Below are positions 29,761-39,924 of a stretch of DNA of 64,000 nucleotides, piece after piece. How positions within the stretch are numbered: position 1 is the stretch's first letter; every line of letters begins with the position of its first letter. Below the pieces are notes generated by a model. The model made no database searches. It saw only the letters and a list, made by a program, of their open reading frames with translations, and was not told the origin of the DNA. The position numbers were made by a program, and so were the translations under genes. This DNA is from Massospora cicadina (taxonomy: Eukaryota > Entomophthoromycota > Entomophthoromycetes > Entomophthorales > Entomophthoraceae): contig JAKSZP010006691.1 of the NCBI GenBank assembly GCA_022478985.1, forward strand, positions 1-64,000. The letters run 5' to 3'.

Positions 29761-30503
29761 TGTCAGGGTAAAGCCTGACATTAGAGGAATTTCTGAGATT
29801 TCAGATTCAATTCTTCATATCAAGAGGATTTGTGCTGAAGTTAGATCAATTATTTGAATATCAAATCATGATTGCAATGAGTTTTGTTCAGTTACTTGCT
29901 TAAATTACCCTAATTTCAATGATATTGAGTCGATTAATTGCACCAAAATGAATTTACAATGAGATTGAGATGATTCCCACTGCTTTCAAAATCACATGCA
30001 AGGCGCAACCCCATAAGCTCAAAAGAATTATATTGCTCCATATAAATAATCAATTAAGCTTAGGAAATTCAAGGAAGTTGGATGGGATATAAAACTAGAC
30101 TATTCAGATGGTTAGTCTTTGTGGTCAATAAGATATTATCATATGCTAAACCCTTTAAGTATATATTTTTATTATAACAGTTCCATATACTGTATAGTAA
30201 ACAAGCTATACAGTCTAACCAATTATTCCATAAAACCTATAACCATGGATGCAGAAACACCTATACCTGAACAAATCCCTCTTCCATTACTTCCACATCC
30301 AAACATAGCTGGTGTACTAGCTTTAACAGGAATGGGAGTGGTTGAAGCAATCCTTCCTTCTTTAGAGCTAAACCACCCAATTGCCCTTGCCATTCTCTAT
30401 ATGGTATGCACTACCCCTTTGTTATACTGGACCTTTAGCTCAGGGTTAGCAGGTTCACAGCTTGCTACCACAAACTGGGATAAAATAGTACCAGTCTCTG
30501 ACA
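29761..30503 (+). repeat. Small solo LTR nested in the D solo LTR, TSD ccctg
   Basis: The D LTR text is interrupted after GAGGCCCCTG (29760) and resumes CCCTGGGACCACCCACTCCC (30504), exactly as the intact D LTRs read. The 743-bp insert begins TGTCAGGGTAAAG and ends CAGTCTCTGACA, and ccctg is duplicated at 29756-29760 and 30504-30508. The family does not occur elsewhere in the window. It holds a 99-codon frame at 30245. Confidence 0.92.
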
Positions 30504-30541
30504 CCCTGGGACCACCCACTCCCCAGGCAAATCAAATCTGA
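30245..30541 (+). CDS. Hydrophobic frame in the nested LTR
   Basis: This frame starts at an ATG in good context (AACCATGG). It encodes a proline-rich start (MDAETPIPEQIPLPLLPHP) and then two hydrophobic segments (AGVLALTGMGVVEAILPSL and ALAILYMVCTTPLLYWTFSS). The LTR ends at 30503, so the last residues come from the host LTR. The layout, with PLLYW near the LTR end, parallels the B and D hydrophobic frames (PLAFW), although direct similarity is weak. Product unknown. Confidence 0.45.
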   Translation: MDAETPIPEQIPLPLLPHPNIAGVLALTGMGVVEAILPSLELNHPIALAILYMVCTTPLLYWTFSSGLAGSQLATTNWDKIVPVSDTLGPPTPQANQI

Positions 30542-31282
30542 ATTTTGGGAAAATGGCAATTCCCATATTGGAGCCTGGCCAGCAATTTTTAGACTGGGGG
30601 AGATGGTCTGGACTAGCCTGCTTTAGAAATCAGATTGGGATACAGCTCATATCACAAACCCAGGCCCAAACAACTCAGATCATCTGCCCAACACTCCAAA
30701 ATGGATCCAGGGAGTTTGGATTGCATGAGTAGCCCAATCAAGGGATCAGCTCAAATCTCAAATAATCCAATCCAATGACCTCTGCCTCCCAGGATGAATC
30801 TGGCCCATCCAAGCCATGAAAACAGGACAACTTGGGCCACCAGGACCTGGATCAGTAGCTTTACTTTGGTTTGGCCCCAAAAATCTGAGAAAATTTGCAA
30901 AAATTTTCTAGACTTTTACCAAAATTGGGAGCAGCTTTCTACCCCCTCTGAGCCAGCCAACTAAATTCCCTCACCAACCCCCAAATAACCAATCCTCAAT
31001 ATCTCCCCCATGCATTCAGCCCAGTTTAAAAGGCAACTGCCCCACCTGAGGGTAGTTGTTGGTTCATTCTCTTTCCTTTTGTTTAGTAAAGTTTGAATTA
31101 TCCATCTAGCTTGCTGCGGACTCCGTCTACCTCTTAAATTTTTTAAAAAAATTCTACTGTTCAATCTGAAAAAATGTGCCATCAACCAAATCCTTCTGCC
31201 AATGTTTTCCAACTAAATTATCCAGTCACCCAATCCTGCCACATGGCAGTGGATTGTAAACATGATAATCCGCCTTACCCCC

Positions 31283-31333
31283 TACATCGATGAATCCCCC
31301 CCTTGGGTTGGGACCATCTAGTACTAAAAAAAA
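31283..31333 (+). mobile_element. 51-bp A-tailed insert with 17-bp target duplication
   Basis: The 17 bases TAATCCGCCTTACCCCC occur at 31266-31282 and again at 31334-31350. Between them lie 51 bases starting TACATCGATGAATCC and ending CTAGTACT plus eight A residues. The other D-family LTRs have one copy of the flanking sequence and no insert. A long target duplication with an A-tail is the signature of LINE-mediated retroposition, so this may be a heavily truncated SINE or other RNA. Confidence 0.7.
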
Positions 31334-31668
31334 TAATCCGCCTTACCCCCAATGATGAATCTGCTGCTTTGTTCAGTTCCATGTGTCTGTTTAATGGGGA
31401 CTCTTCCATCCGTTTGGTTGCTGAGTCCATTAAAACTGTTCCCCAGTTAGAGCAGCCCCAAGGCATCCCTGCCTCACTGTTCGTGGGCTTGGCTTCCATA
31501 GCCACCTCTTCCACTGCTGGCCCAGCCCACCAGCGAGACCTAGAGCATACCCTCCAGGGGAAGCTCAGTCCCAACCCCTCGCAGGGGTCTTACTATACAT
31601 CTTCATACATCTTGAATCATGTGGTGGCCTCTGTGCATCCCTCGCTGGCGCGCAAGCCCCCTACCTGA
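31303..31668 (+). CDS. D-LTR internal frame, unknown product
   Basis: The 121-codon frame contains RLTPNDESAALFSSMCLFNG, then RLVAES and a Ser/Pro-rich part. Its relative in the D 5' LTR (48640-48830) reads AITQILLPMFADWIIQS and then LVAESTETAPQSEQPQG. Upstream of its ATG, the solo LTR shows the same AINQILLPMF peptide with a stop. I do not recognise the domain. The frame may belong to a longer product ending in the hydrophobic segment at 31619. Confidence 0.35.
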   Translation: MGWDHLVLKKIIRLTPNDESAALFSSMCLFNGDSSIRLVAESIKTVPQLEQPQGIPASLFVGLASIATSSTAGPAHQRDLEHTLQGKLSPNPSQGSYYTSSYILNHVVASVHPSLARKPPT

Positions 31669-31987
31669 ATCTGAAGGCCAGAAACTGCAAACCCTGGAGG
31701 AGTCGTCATCCTCTCTGCCTCTCCCGCCCTTGGGGGTTTCCCCCGCAAGACTTGTGGTTGCCCCCAACGCAACCATCTGGTTGGCCTTGGGGGCCTTTGG
31801 TACGTTACTGAACTTTCACTTTCCTCACATCTCCCATAGAACCTCACTTCTTTTAGTTGCTTGGACCTCTATGCCTTTGACATTCTGGGGCCTCCATTGG
31901 GTGCTTGCGCACCCTGACTGGGAGCCCAGTCTAGTTCTTCTTAGCCAAATCCGCAAAAGAGGGGCCCAGAGCTCATTGGCAGCTTAG
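31619..31987 (+). CDS. Hydrophobic frame at the end of the D solo LTR
   Basis: The relevant part reads APNATIWLALGAFGTLLNF, then an R-T-S-L-L-L-V-A-W-type stretch and MPLTFWGLHWVLAHPDWEPS, ending SLVLLS just before the LTR end at 31958. The same peptide is present in the D 5' LTR (to 49339) and 3' LTR (to 55587), and resembles the B-family frame. Two membrane segments are likely. In the intact D LTRs the stop lies 12 bases before the LTR end. Confidence 0.45.
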   Translation: MWWPLCIPRWRASPLPESEGQKLQTLEESSSSLPLPPLGVSPARLVVAPNATIWLALGAFGTLLNFHFPHISHRTSLLLVAWTSMPLTFWGLHWVLAHPDWEPSLVLLSQIRKRGAQSSLAA

Positions 31988-33600
31988 CTTTCTTTAGTGA
32001 CCATCTTGGCCAAGTTAGTCATAGCCTCAGACTGTAATTGGATGATGTTCTGGGGCCAACTTTTTATGGCTTGTTTAGGCTCAGTCCTTTCAGAGAAGAT
32101 ATCTTTGGCTAATAATGCTGGCACCCCAGGTTCTCACCTATATAACATATGGAAAGGGGACATCTTGAGGATGCAATGGTAGCTAATCCAGTAGGCCATG
32201 GGGGCAGTGGTTAAATAGAGATCCTAGTGGAGAGGGTCAGAGATAACACTTTGCATAGTATAGAGATCATGGTTCCATTAACTCTTTCTACAGAACCATG
32301 TGTAGATGGGTTATAGGGGGTGAGAAGAATTGTTGTGTTCCCAAGGAGGTGGCGAGAAGCTTTACCACTCAGGAGGTGAAGTTTTTCTTATTCTCACAAA
32401 GGAGGACCTGAGGGCAACCATGCTACATGAAGATATATTGATGTAAGAAGGTGACAAATGTAATGGTCAGAAATGTCCCAGTTTCCAATCACCATCTTAC
32501 CTTAGGTTCAACACAATCAATGTCAAATGTTCAGCATGAGTTGGACTCTTGAGATAGTAAACCTCAAAATCAGGGAAATTTGAAGTAAAACAAGGCTGAA
32601 ATAAGGATGCAAGGTTGCAAACCCTGAAATTAACCTTATTTTATTATTATTGAATAAAGAGTTGTGGAAAAACAGGATACTAATAATCTGATGCCATGAA
32701 CACACCAAGTAAAAGACATGATATATGAGATTGAGCAAGCCCCAAAATCCCATTTTTTGTTAACTTGACAAAAACTTGTTGTGCGCGGATCATCAGGCAA
32801 GATAAGGTAAGGGCAGCACTGAGGCTACCAGAAAAACCCACATGAGAGTGGGAAAAGAGAGAATTCCAAACAAAGATTGGAATTGTGCAGGATTGACCTT
32901 AAAGTTCACCCTTCTGGGGCCTCACCCAAACCTGACAAACACCAAAAATCTTTTTAAATATATCAACTCAGATTCAGAAAATTTGAACCTAAATTGAAAC
33001 TCAACAAACAGATTAATACCGTTTGTAACAGCAGTGACCTTTGCAGTTTGAGAGGGAGAGCAACAGCTTCAATCCATTTGGTAAAATGGTCAATTCCAAC
33101 CAGGATATATTAATTCTTCCAGTAGTCTGAGGGAGAGGACCTACCACATCCAAACTTATGGTGTGAAAGGGTTGTTGGGGCATCGTAGGTTGATATTAAT
33201 ATCAGGTCTTGAAGCTGGATTGTTTTTACAGGCTAGGCATGCACCCAAGTTTTCAGTTATAGTTTCCATGATGTCCTCCCAGTAGTACCGCTCTTTTACC
33301 CACACTTAGGTTTTGCATACTCTGCCATGCCCCATGATAGTATAAGACTCTAAGATGACAGGAACTTGTTATATTGGCCGGAAATAGGGTAACCAATTTA
33401 CTACTACTTTCTTATATAACTTCCCGCTCTCCACCTTTGTACTGTAATAGTGCCATGATATCATCTTCTGTACTGGTTCATCTTCATCAGCCCATGCGTC
33501 AGGAGTCATTAGGAGGTCATGCATCCTCTCTGCTTCACTATTGTCAAGGTGAAGGGCAGGCAGCCGCGTCAACCCATCAATGTTTATATGGCGCATCCCA
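31959..33600 (-). pseudogene. Element G integrase
   Basis: Read on the minus strand, the HHCC zinc module lies near 33230-33330 (a C-x2-C-like CLACKN part), the core start as TISLDVVGPLPQTTG near 33125-33165 (first Asp), and the third motif as STHGSVERVNGTM near 32270-32310 (Glu kept). Between them, frames are broken by stops. It matches the integrase of element F (APYHPSTNGAVERANA). The region 31964-32250 is the C-terminal part. Confidence 0.75.
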
Positions 33601-33722
33601 GCTCAATGCTCAATGGTCATATCATAATGCTAGAGATTCAAAGCCCAGTGTGCCAACCGCCCAGTGGATTCTTTCATATTCTTCAACCACTTTAAGGATG
33701 TGTGGTTAGTAATCACTTTAAA

Positions 33723-34013
33723 TTAAATCCCATATAAAAAAGGGCAATAGTATACAACTGCAAGCAAGATGGCTAAGCTCTTCTTTTCAGTGACGCTGTA
33801 GTTGCGCTTAGTTTTTGAGAGCATCTTAATGAAATAGGACTTAGGGTAATCGACCCCATTTTCATCCAGTTGAGCTAAGATAGCTCCAGCGGCATAATTG
33901 AAGGCGTCTGTGAACATCATAAAATGCTTACCATAGTCAAGGTGATGGATGATTGGCCATTTTTGCAATAGCTCCCTCAGGGTCTCAAACGTGGCCTTTT
34001 TTGAGCTTTCCAA
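33723..34013 (-). pseudogene. Element G RNase H
   Basis: The frame shows MMFTDAFNYAAGAILAQLDE (first Asp kept), then RNYSVTEKKSLAILLAVVYY. In element F the same place reads SVTERECLAIL, so the catalytic Glu has become Lys here. The C-terminal part continues into 33600-33722 with stops. It follows directly from the RT frame, which it overlaps at 33977-34013. Confidence 0.85.
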
Positions 34014-34702
34014 TTGAATGGAGTGTTCTTAGCCAAGAGACATATGAGGGGCTCACTAAGGTGAACAAACTTGGGGATGAATTGATGGTAATAACCCATC
34101 ATGCCAAAGAATACCTGTATGTCATGCAGGGTTTTGGGTGCAGACATTTTAGATATTGCTTTCACCTTGTCTTGAGGGGGTTGTATCTCAACTTTAGAGA
34201 TAGCGTGCCAAAGGAAATCTAACTCCTTTTGGAAGAAGGTACCTTTGGAGCGCTTCAGCTTGATGTTGGATGCCTGCAACTGTTGAAATACTTGCTTTAG
34301 GTGGTTGAGGAGTTTGTTATAGGTTTTGGAGAAAACTATGACGTCATTGAGATAGACAATCACACAGCTTGGCTTGAAATCCTGGAGAATATGATTCATC
34401 ACCTGATGAAAAGTGGCAGCAGCATTGCATAACCCCTGGGGTAACTGAGTAGGTTGAAAAAGGCCCTCACTACAGATAAGGGCGCACTTCTCCTGATCCT
34501 GTGGAGAAAAGTCCATCTGCCAATACCCATTGGCCAAGTCTATGAAAGAAAAGAACTTGGACCCAGAGAGTTGGGCCAGATCATCATCAATACAGGGGAT
34601 AGGGTAGCTGTCCTTTTTGGTGAGGTTGTTCAGCTTACAGTAGTCCATAACAACCTGATGATCTCCATTTTCTTCTTTATCAGTAGAAGTAGGGATGACC
34701 AA
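33977..34702 (-). pseudogene. Element G reverse transcriptase
   Basis: This is a long open stretch of 241 codons. It shows QVVMDYCKLNNLTKKDSYPI, FSFIDLANGYWQMDFSPQDQ, LPQGLCNAAATFHQVMNHIL and the catalytic site as VIVYLNDVIVFSK, with Asn for the first Asp of YLDD. The Asn codon is AAT after C (CTCAATGAC), which fits a CpG to CpA change. The thumb and connection (FFGMMGYYHQFIPKFVHLSE) are intact. It is one of the best preserved frames of element G. Confidence 0.9.
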
Positions 34703-35452
34703 GGGCTTTTAGATGATACCAGCAGCCCAACGTCCAACAACTGTTTTAGCTCCATTCACATCTGTAACTCCTCAACTTTTGACTTATGGTAGGGTTTGGA
34801 GTGGATGGGATAAGCATCCCTAACATCAATGGTATGCGTTCAACCTTTCATATGTCCATATTCATTATCAGATTGGGAGAAAATACCGCTATAGAACTCT
34901 AATAAACTATGAGCTTTATTAAGCTCTTCAGGGGTTAGATCATCAGAAATTTGAACAGTAAGCAGAATAATTAATGATTGATCAGCAGGTAAGCCCATAT
35001 CTGCCATAGACCCAATATAGTGAACTTGTTTAATGTCCTCAATAGGGACCAGCAGGCCTCTTCCAATCTCCCAATGCTTCTTGATGACCATGTTTTTAGT
35101 GGTGAGATTCCCTAAAAGAATATTGATTGGTCACTAATAAGCTGGATCTAGTAACCTGGAAAGACTATAGGCTCAAGAGGGCTAACTCTGTAAAGGCTGA
35201 ATAGATGCAGTAGACAGTTGTGGGGGATTTTTAGGGTAATCTCCATGTCAACTACCCTTTGTTCCCCGCCTTTGATGACTACTTCTTCAGATGCATAAAA
35301 AAGGATACCCTATAGGGCGTCCACTGAGTTGGTCAGTTTTTTATATTCTGCCCCACTTTGGTGCAATGTAGGGATAAGGTGGAAGAAGGATACTCAACTG
35401 TGCAAGCATATTCCTTTTTATAAAGCTCTTCATTGGTCAGGATTAGATGATC
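34703..35452 (-). pseudogene. Element G protease-RT linker
   Basis: The frame 34840-35091 resembles the linker of element F (59220-59420): LVPIEDIKQVHYIGSMADMG, then ISDDLTPEELNKAHSLLEFY and a D-x-E-Y-G-H-M-K-G end matching D-F-G-R-M-N-G. The remainder (35092-35452) has many stops. It has no catalytic role that I can identify. Confidence 0.6.
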
Positions 35453-35871
35453 CTAATAGTTAAGAAGGGAGAGATAGCCCTGCTTCAAATTAATAACCCC
35501 TTCAAATTTGAGCAAGAACTGGGTACCAATGAGTATATCATAGGTATTGTTGACCAAGGCCACCATTGAGGACGACAAGATGATCTTCCCAAAACGAATG
35601 GGCAGAGAAGAGTAGGCTCTGATGGCATGAGTGTTGTTTAGCCCTGCAGTTATAAACCCTTGCATAAAATCGAGGTCAGAGACCAGCTTAATTTTTTCAC
35701 AAGTTTAGATGATACAACGTTCACAGGGGACCCATTGTTGATGATAGCCCCAACCTGCACTCCATTAACAGCAACCTCCACTTTAGTTATAGTTCCACCC
35801 AAGTTGGGGGAAAGAGCGAGGACCTCCTTTAGACGGAGAGTAGAGGCAAGTCGTTTGGCAGTTTCAGGCAT
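35453..35871 (-). pseudogene. Element G aspartic protease
   Basis: The active-site region reads GAIINNGSPVNVVSSKLVKK, where the D-S-G of F (AIVDSGSP) has become N-N-G, so the catalytic Asp is lost. The downstream strand and flap region (SLPIRFGKIILSSSMVALVN, then YDILIGTQFLLKFEGVINL) matches F (SLPIQFGKLTLDTP). A frameshift near 35650-35660 separates the two parts. Confidence 0.8.
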
Positions 35872-37301
35872 TTTTCTTAGTTAGTATGCATGGTATGGAC
35901 ACACTGGATGGATCAGATCATAGTGGCAATGAGCTGGTCAGCGTCACTGGCAGTGTCAATAATCTCAAAGCCCCTCAACACTTGTCAGAGATAAGTTTGA
36001 TGGGGGGATCCTAACCCAATCCAATCTCTCCAGGTTCAATAAGTCAGGTATCTCCGCTTCACCTAGGGCTCCTAAGACATAGTAACCAACATCTTCACAA
36101 ACCCCTTCAGATTCGTCGTCAAAATAATTCTCAATGCACATCAAGGATTCCATCAGTTGGGAGGTAAGGTCATGGCTTTTCTTGTTGCAGGGGAGATCCT
36201 GAGGGCACTTAATTATATGGGTAACTTTTTGAGAAGATGCTGTAATAATTACAGCTTTACATTTAGACTTTGATGCAGGGGACTTAGGCTGCCCCATGGC
36301 TACAGGCTTTGAACTAGAGATGGCCGGAGGAGATGCTGAAGGGGATAGAGATATTGCCTTGGTGGGACATAACAATGGAGGCACTTTAGAAGGACTCTCT
36401 AACGAAGGAGAAGAACAGGGAAAAGTGATAGCTAACTTCACCTGCAGCGCTTTGGGAGCTGGAGATGGAGGGGAGCGCTGCCCTATCACTGCTAGCATCC
36501 TCTGCCTATCCTCACATGGGTGAGGAGCATCTTGTGGTGGCAGCTTTGCAGGAGCAAATTTTAAAGGGGAAACGGCTATAGAAGAGGCCGGAGAATTTAT
36601 AGGAGATGCTTGTCTCAGAGCTCCTTGCATTTTATTTTTTCCATAGAAACCAACCAATTCTACTAAAGCCTCCTTAGTATCCCATATATTTTTGAAGAAA
36701 AGCTTTATGGAAGAGATATGCATTGCAAAGAGGGATGAGGCGTCAATCCAGCCAAAGCAATTGCAATAGCATCATTAAGTGGGAGCATTTTGACCAACAA
36801 CAGGGGTTAAGCTTTACTATAAAACTGCTCAACAAAAGAGGTGATCAATTTTCCCTCTTTCAGGCTAAGGTACATAAAGGCTTATTTTTGCTGTTGTAAA
36901 CTCTATGGGGAGCCAGATTCATTAATAAGTGTTTGTTTAACCTCCACCAAGGTGCTAAGTTTGGTCATATTGAAAACATTATTTCTTTTGCCATATGACT
37001 CAAGCAGGGAAGGATATACTTAGTTTTTTTGATGATCAGTTGCTCCTTCCATCACTGATTTATAAACAAACAGGAAGGAAGAAATACTGCCCTCACCAGG
37101 TGTAAACTTGCCTCTGAGTGGAGGCTTGTGAATAATAGGGGAAGCCCCATAAGGTCCTTGGAAAGAGTGCTGCTCAAGCCTTTTAGGCAAGACAAAGAAC
37201 TGGCTAGTTGTTGCTCTAATGCAGCTAGCCTTAGCTCTGGCACAGTTGTCATTTTTGACAGGAGATTTTTGGTTTACAGGGCTCCTGTAGTGAGCACCAC
37301 T
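35872..37301 (-). pseudogene. Element G gag region
   Basis: The best frame is 35965-36723 (252 codons). It starts MHISSIKLFFKNIWDTKEAL and continues with a Pro/Ser-rich stretch and KSHDLTSQLMESLMCIENYF. The upstream part to 37301 is broken. No zinc knuckle is recognisable, so the gag assignment rests on its place between the primer site and the protease. Confidence 0.55.
37278..37301 (-). promoter_or_regulatory. Primer-binding site of element G
   Basis: Directly inside the 5' LTR on the minus strand the text reads AGTGGTGCTCACTACAGGAG. Element F has the near-identical AGTGGTGCTTACTACAGGTG at 56314. Both contain TGG, as expected for a site complementary to a tRNA CCA end. The tRNA was not identified. 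This supports the shared ancestry of F and G and distinguishes them from the B/C/D chromoviruses. Confidence 0.75.
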
Positions 37302-37993
37302 TGTTATTTTTTAGGCTTTTATTAAGCTCGTTGGTGCAATTTACCTAATTTCCAACAATTCAAGGGATTAACACCACTTATAGATTTAAAAATAATCAAG
37401 CCCCTAATAATATTAAAAAAGCTGGATTTTATATATTTTACTAGTTGCAGTCAGGGGATTAGAAACAAACCCTCTTAATATCTTACCACTTAGTATTTAA
37501 ACTGTATCAAGGGTTGAAGGGAAATCAATGCTAAGTTCAGAATAGCTTAGTAATGTCCAAATTAGGAAATATGGGGATTCAGCCTATTGGAGCTTGGGAA
37601 ACTTGGCTCACTTTTGCAGAACAGCTGATGGAAAGTCAATTGCAGGTAGGATATATCCATGAGGCAACAATTTTATAAATTTTATCCAATCATTGGATGC
37701 AAAATATTTTTACCTTGCAGGACCCCTTCCAACCCTATAAAAGACCAGTCACTGCGGTGTTATTATACTGAATTTGTTGTAAGGGGGGAGGAACCTCAGA
37801 ATAGCCCAGATTTGGCTGACAATTTGGTGCAATCTGACTGCCCAAACTCATGTTATTTGCCTGAGTATTAATAGAAGTGTTACCCCAATTTGAGGGATTC
37901 CACTGGGAATTGACCAGGGTCTTTTGGCCAATTTTATTACTTACTTCATTCAAAATACTCTTTTTACAATATTGGACTTGTAATTGTCTAAAA
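37302..37993 (-). repeat. Element G 5' LTR
   Basis: In + orientation it begins TGTTATTTTTTAGG and ends TTGTCTAAAA. It matches the 28583-29279 LTR throughout, with numerous substitutions. The minus-strand start (expected TGTCAG) is degraded, so the exact edge could be off by a few bases. Confidence 0.8.
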
Positions 37994-38308
37994 ATCACAA
38001 TGGAGGATATGTTCAAACCTTGAAATCGATTTTAAACTACCTTCTAGATTAGTTAGAGTTTCTAAAATTTGGCACACTTATGTTTCTTCGATGAAAATAC
38101 ATTAATCCATAAGAAATTTAATTTTAATTTTCAAAATAAAAAGTTTTATATGTAGTAAGTGAAAATCCTATATGTTTTTGGTTAGTCAGTATATAGTTAC
38201 AGCTGAACAGTTAGATATCTAATTGGTTTGATATTTTAAGTGTTTTGTTAAGTAGTTAGTGGTCATTTAAGTAATTAGCAAGTTAATTTACAAAACTTTT
38301 AATCAAAA
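37994..38308 (+). other. AT-rich DNA with a diverged direct repeat
   Basis: Nothing coding is seen. The stretch 38130-38280 resembles 39200-39350 in the same orientation (shared GTTACAGCTGA core and flanking AT-rich text), so both may belong to one old repeat family interrupted by the LINE copy. Confidence 0.5.
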
Positions 38309-38319
38309 GTCCAATTGAT

Positions 38320-38956
38320 TGGACTGTCTGCACAAGGAGTGACCAGTATGCGCCAAACCAGAAGCAGATATTGCCCACCAATATTACAAATGTGCCGTGT
38401 TCTAAAAGTATTGGTCCACAATGTGATACATCCTCTAGGGTGAACAATTGCCAATGGAAATGCATCTGTTGCAGGACTTTTTTTGCAAAAACCCTGAAAA
38501 AAGACCCAATACAACTATGAGCCTTCATCTACCATTATTATGTATAGGCAATACACTCAGCTCTTGGTGCCAAGAGTCTTGACAACAAGTGCCCCCATCA
38601 CAAAAGTTTGGTACTGAAGACCATTTGGATTATTTAAGATCAGTTCTAATGTATCTAAAAAATTTTGTGCCTAATTCCCAGGTACTATAAAGCTGCACAC
38701 TTGGCTTTTCCTGCCAGATTGCTTGTCATACACAACAAATCAACAAATTGACTCAAGATCAAATGGCTTGTAAGCCTGTCAATGCTAGAACTGTGGCTTG
38801 CAATGGTGATTGCCAACCAGCAATGGTCAAAGGTGCTAGAAAACTAGCAGCCCAACTTTCTGGTCCTTCAATCTTGGCTGAATTGACTATATTCTGCCCT
38901 CCCCTCTTACTTTCCATTTAATTTAATTTCTTTAATAAAGTATGGAGTTAAAAAAT
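38320..38956 (+). mobile_element. 5'-truncated LINE copy with 11-bp target duplication
   Basis: It matches the 3' end of the LINE at about 24060-24696, starting in the zinc-motif region and ending AATAAAGTATGGAGTT plus A residues. The 11 bases GTCCAATTGAT occur at 38309-38319 and at 38957-38967. 5' truncation with a target duplication and 3' A-run is typical of target-primed reverse transcription. It confirms the 3' end of this LINE family. Confidence 0.93.
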
Positions 38957-39299
38957 GTCCAATTGATATTAAAAGTACCTCCTCTAGCATAAATTGGCTC
39001 GCTTTTGGCTTTAAACCTAAATTTTACAAAAGGTCAGTTGTTTTAATCCTAATATAATCACTTTTATCTATAGTAATAAAAGTAAGTGTGTATGTCTTAA
39101 CAATGCCCAGCCAAAACTACAGCATGTAGAGTCTTGAAAATTTTAATATAGGTGGATAGGAGAGGGTCCTTATGAACCTCAAAGCAAGATTTTAAGTTTT
39201 ATAATAAAATAAAAAGTCTTATATATAAGAGGTGAAAATACTATATAAAATTGAAGATATTTGGTATATTGTTACAGCTGAGCAGTTTAGAATTCAGCT

Positions 39300-39710
39300 G
39301 TTTTGATAGTTTTCAATTGTTTTTCCAAGCAGTTGGTGGGTTTGAATTGATTAATAAGCCTGGTAGTTTTAGTAAGCGGTTAATGATTAGTTGAATTGAT
39401 AAGTTAATTGGTCTTGGTAAGTTGTTGATGGTTTTGATTGTTGCTTGATTTAAAATTTCAAAAACGTTTTTCCCAAGCTTTTCTTAGTTTATCTTGTTAG
39501 CTTTTATAATGGTAGATGGCCAACCACAAGTTTAAGAAGTAATTTAATTTATTGAATCAATCATAAATTGAAAAAATAATGTTATTAAACGAAATAATGA
39601 ACCATAAAACATTCTACCAGAGCCCAAATGAGCTTATCAAATCAATCAAAAAACCAATCAATAAGATAAAATAAACTTAATTTATCAACAACCAAAACCT
39701 AAAAAGGTAT
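39300..39710. repeat. Imperfect inverted repeat, AT-rich
   Basis: Left-arm text such as TTGAATTGATAAGTTAATTG (39372 on) has complementary text in the right arm near 39630-39700 (AACTTAATTTATCAACAACC). The centre is near 39530. It may be part of a larger, older foldback structure together with 39925-40885. Low sequence complexity makes the edges uncertain. Confidence 0.45.
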
Positions 39711-39924
39711 ATAAGTGACAAGAAAAATTTTTGCAATTTACAATTGTATTTCAATGTCACAAAAATTTACTATTTGATTACTCTGTACAGTAAAGCTTTG
39801 TATAAAAATTTGTTTAATATTGTATAACCATATGAGAAATTTTAACATAGAGTGTTATCTTTGAAAATCCAAATTAACCTACTAGTTTAACTTATGTAAT
39901 GCATAATAAAAACTTAACCAAAGT

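Larger units (their letters stand above)
29505..31958 (+). repeat. D-family solo LTR, target duplication gaggg
   Basis: It starts TGTAAGTCCTGGGGACCAGC as element D does, and its end TAGTTCTTCTTAGCCAAATC matches the D LTR end. The duplication gaggg at 29500-29504 and 31959-31963 is perfect. No internal element genes are present, so it is a solo LTR. Its own sequence is interrupted by the smaller LTR at 29761-30503 and by a 51-bp insert at 31283-31333. It lies inside element G. Confidence 0.88.
28583..37993 (-). mobile_element. Element G: Ty3-type retrotransposon, minus strand, no chromodomain seen
   Basis: The LTR copies at 28583-29279 (3' on this strand) and 37302-37993 flank, from right to left, primer site, gag, protease, RT, RNase H and integrase. 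It is related to elements E and F: same protease N-terminal motif, the linker before RT, and an integrase C-terminus without a chromodomain. The flanks ctcgc and atcac match at only 3 of 5, so the target duplication is either decayed or misplaced. The 3' part is interrupted by a D-family solo LTR. Confidence 0.85.
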
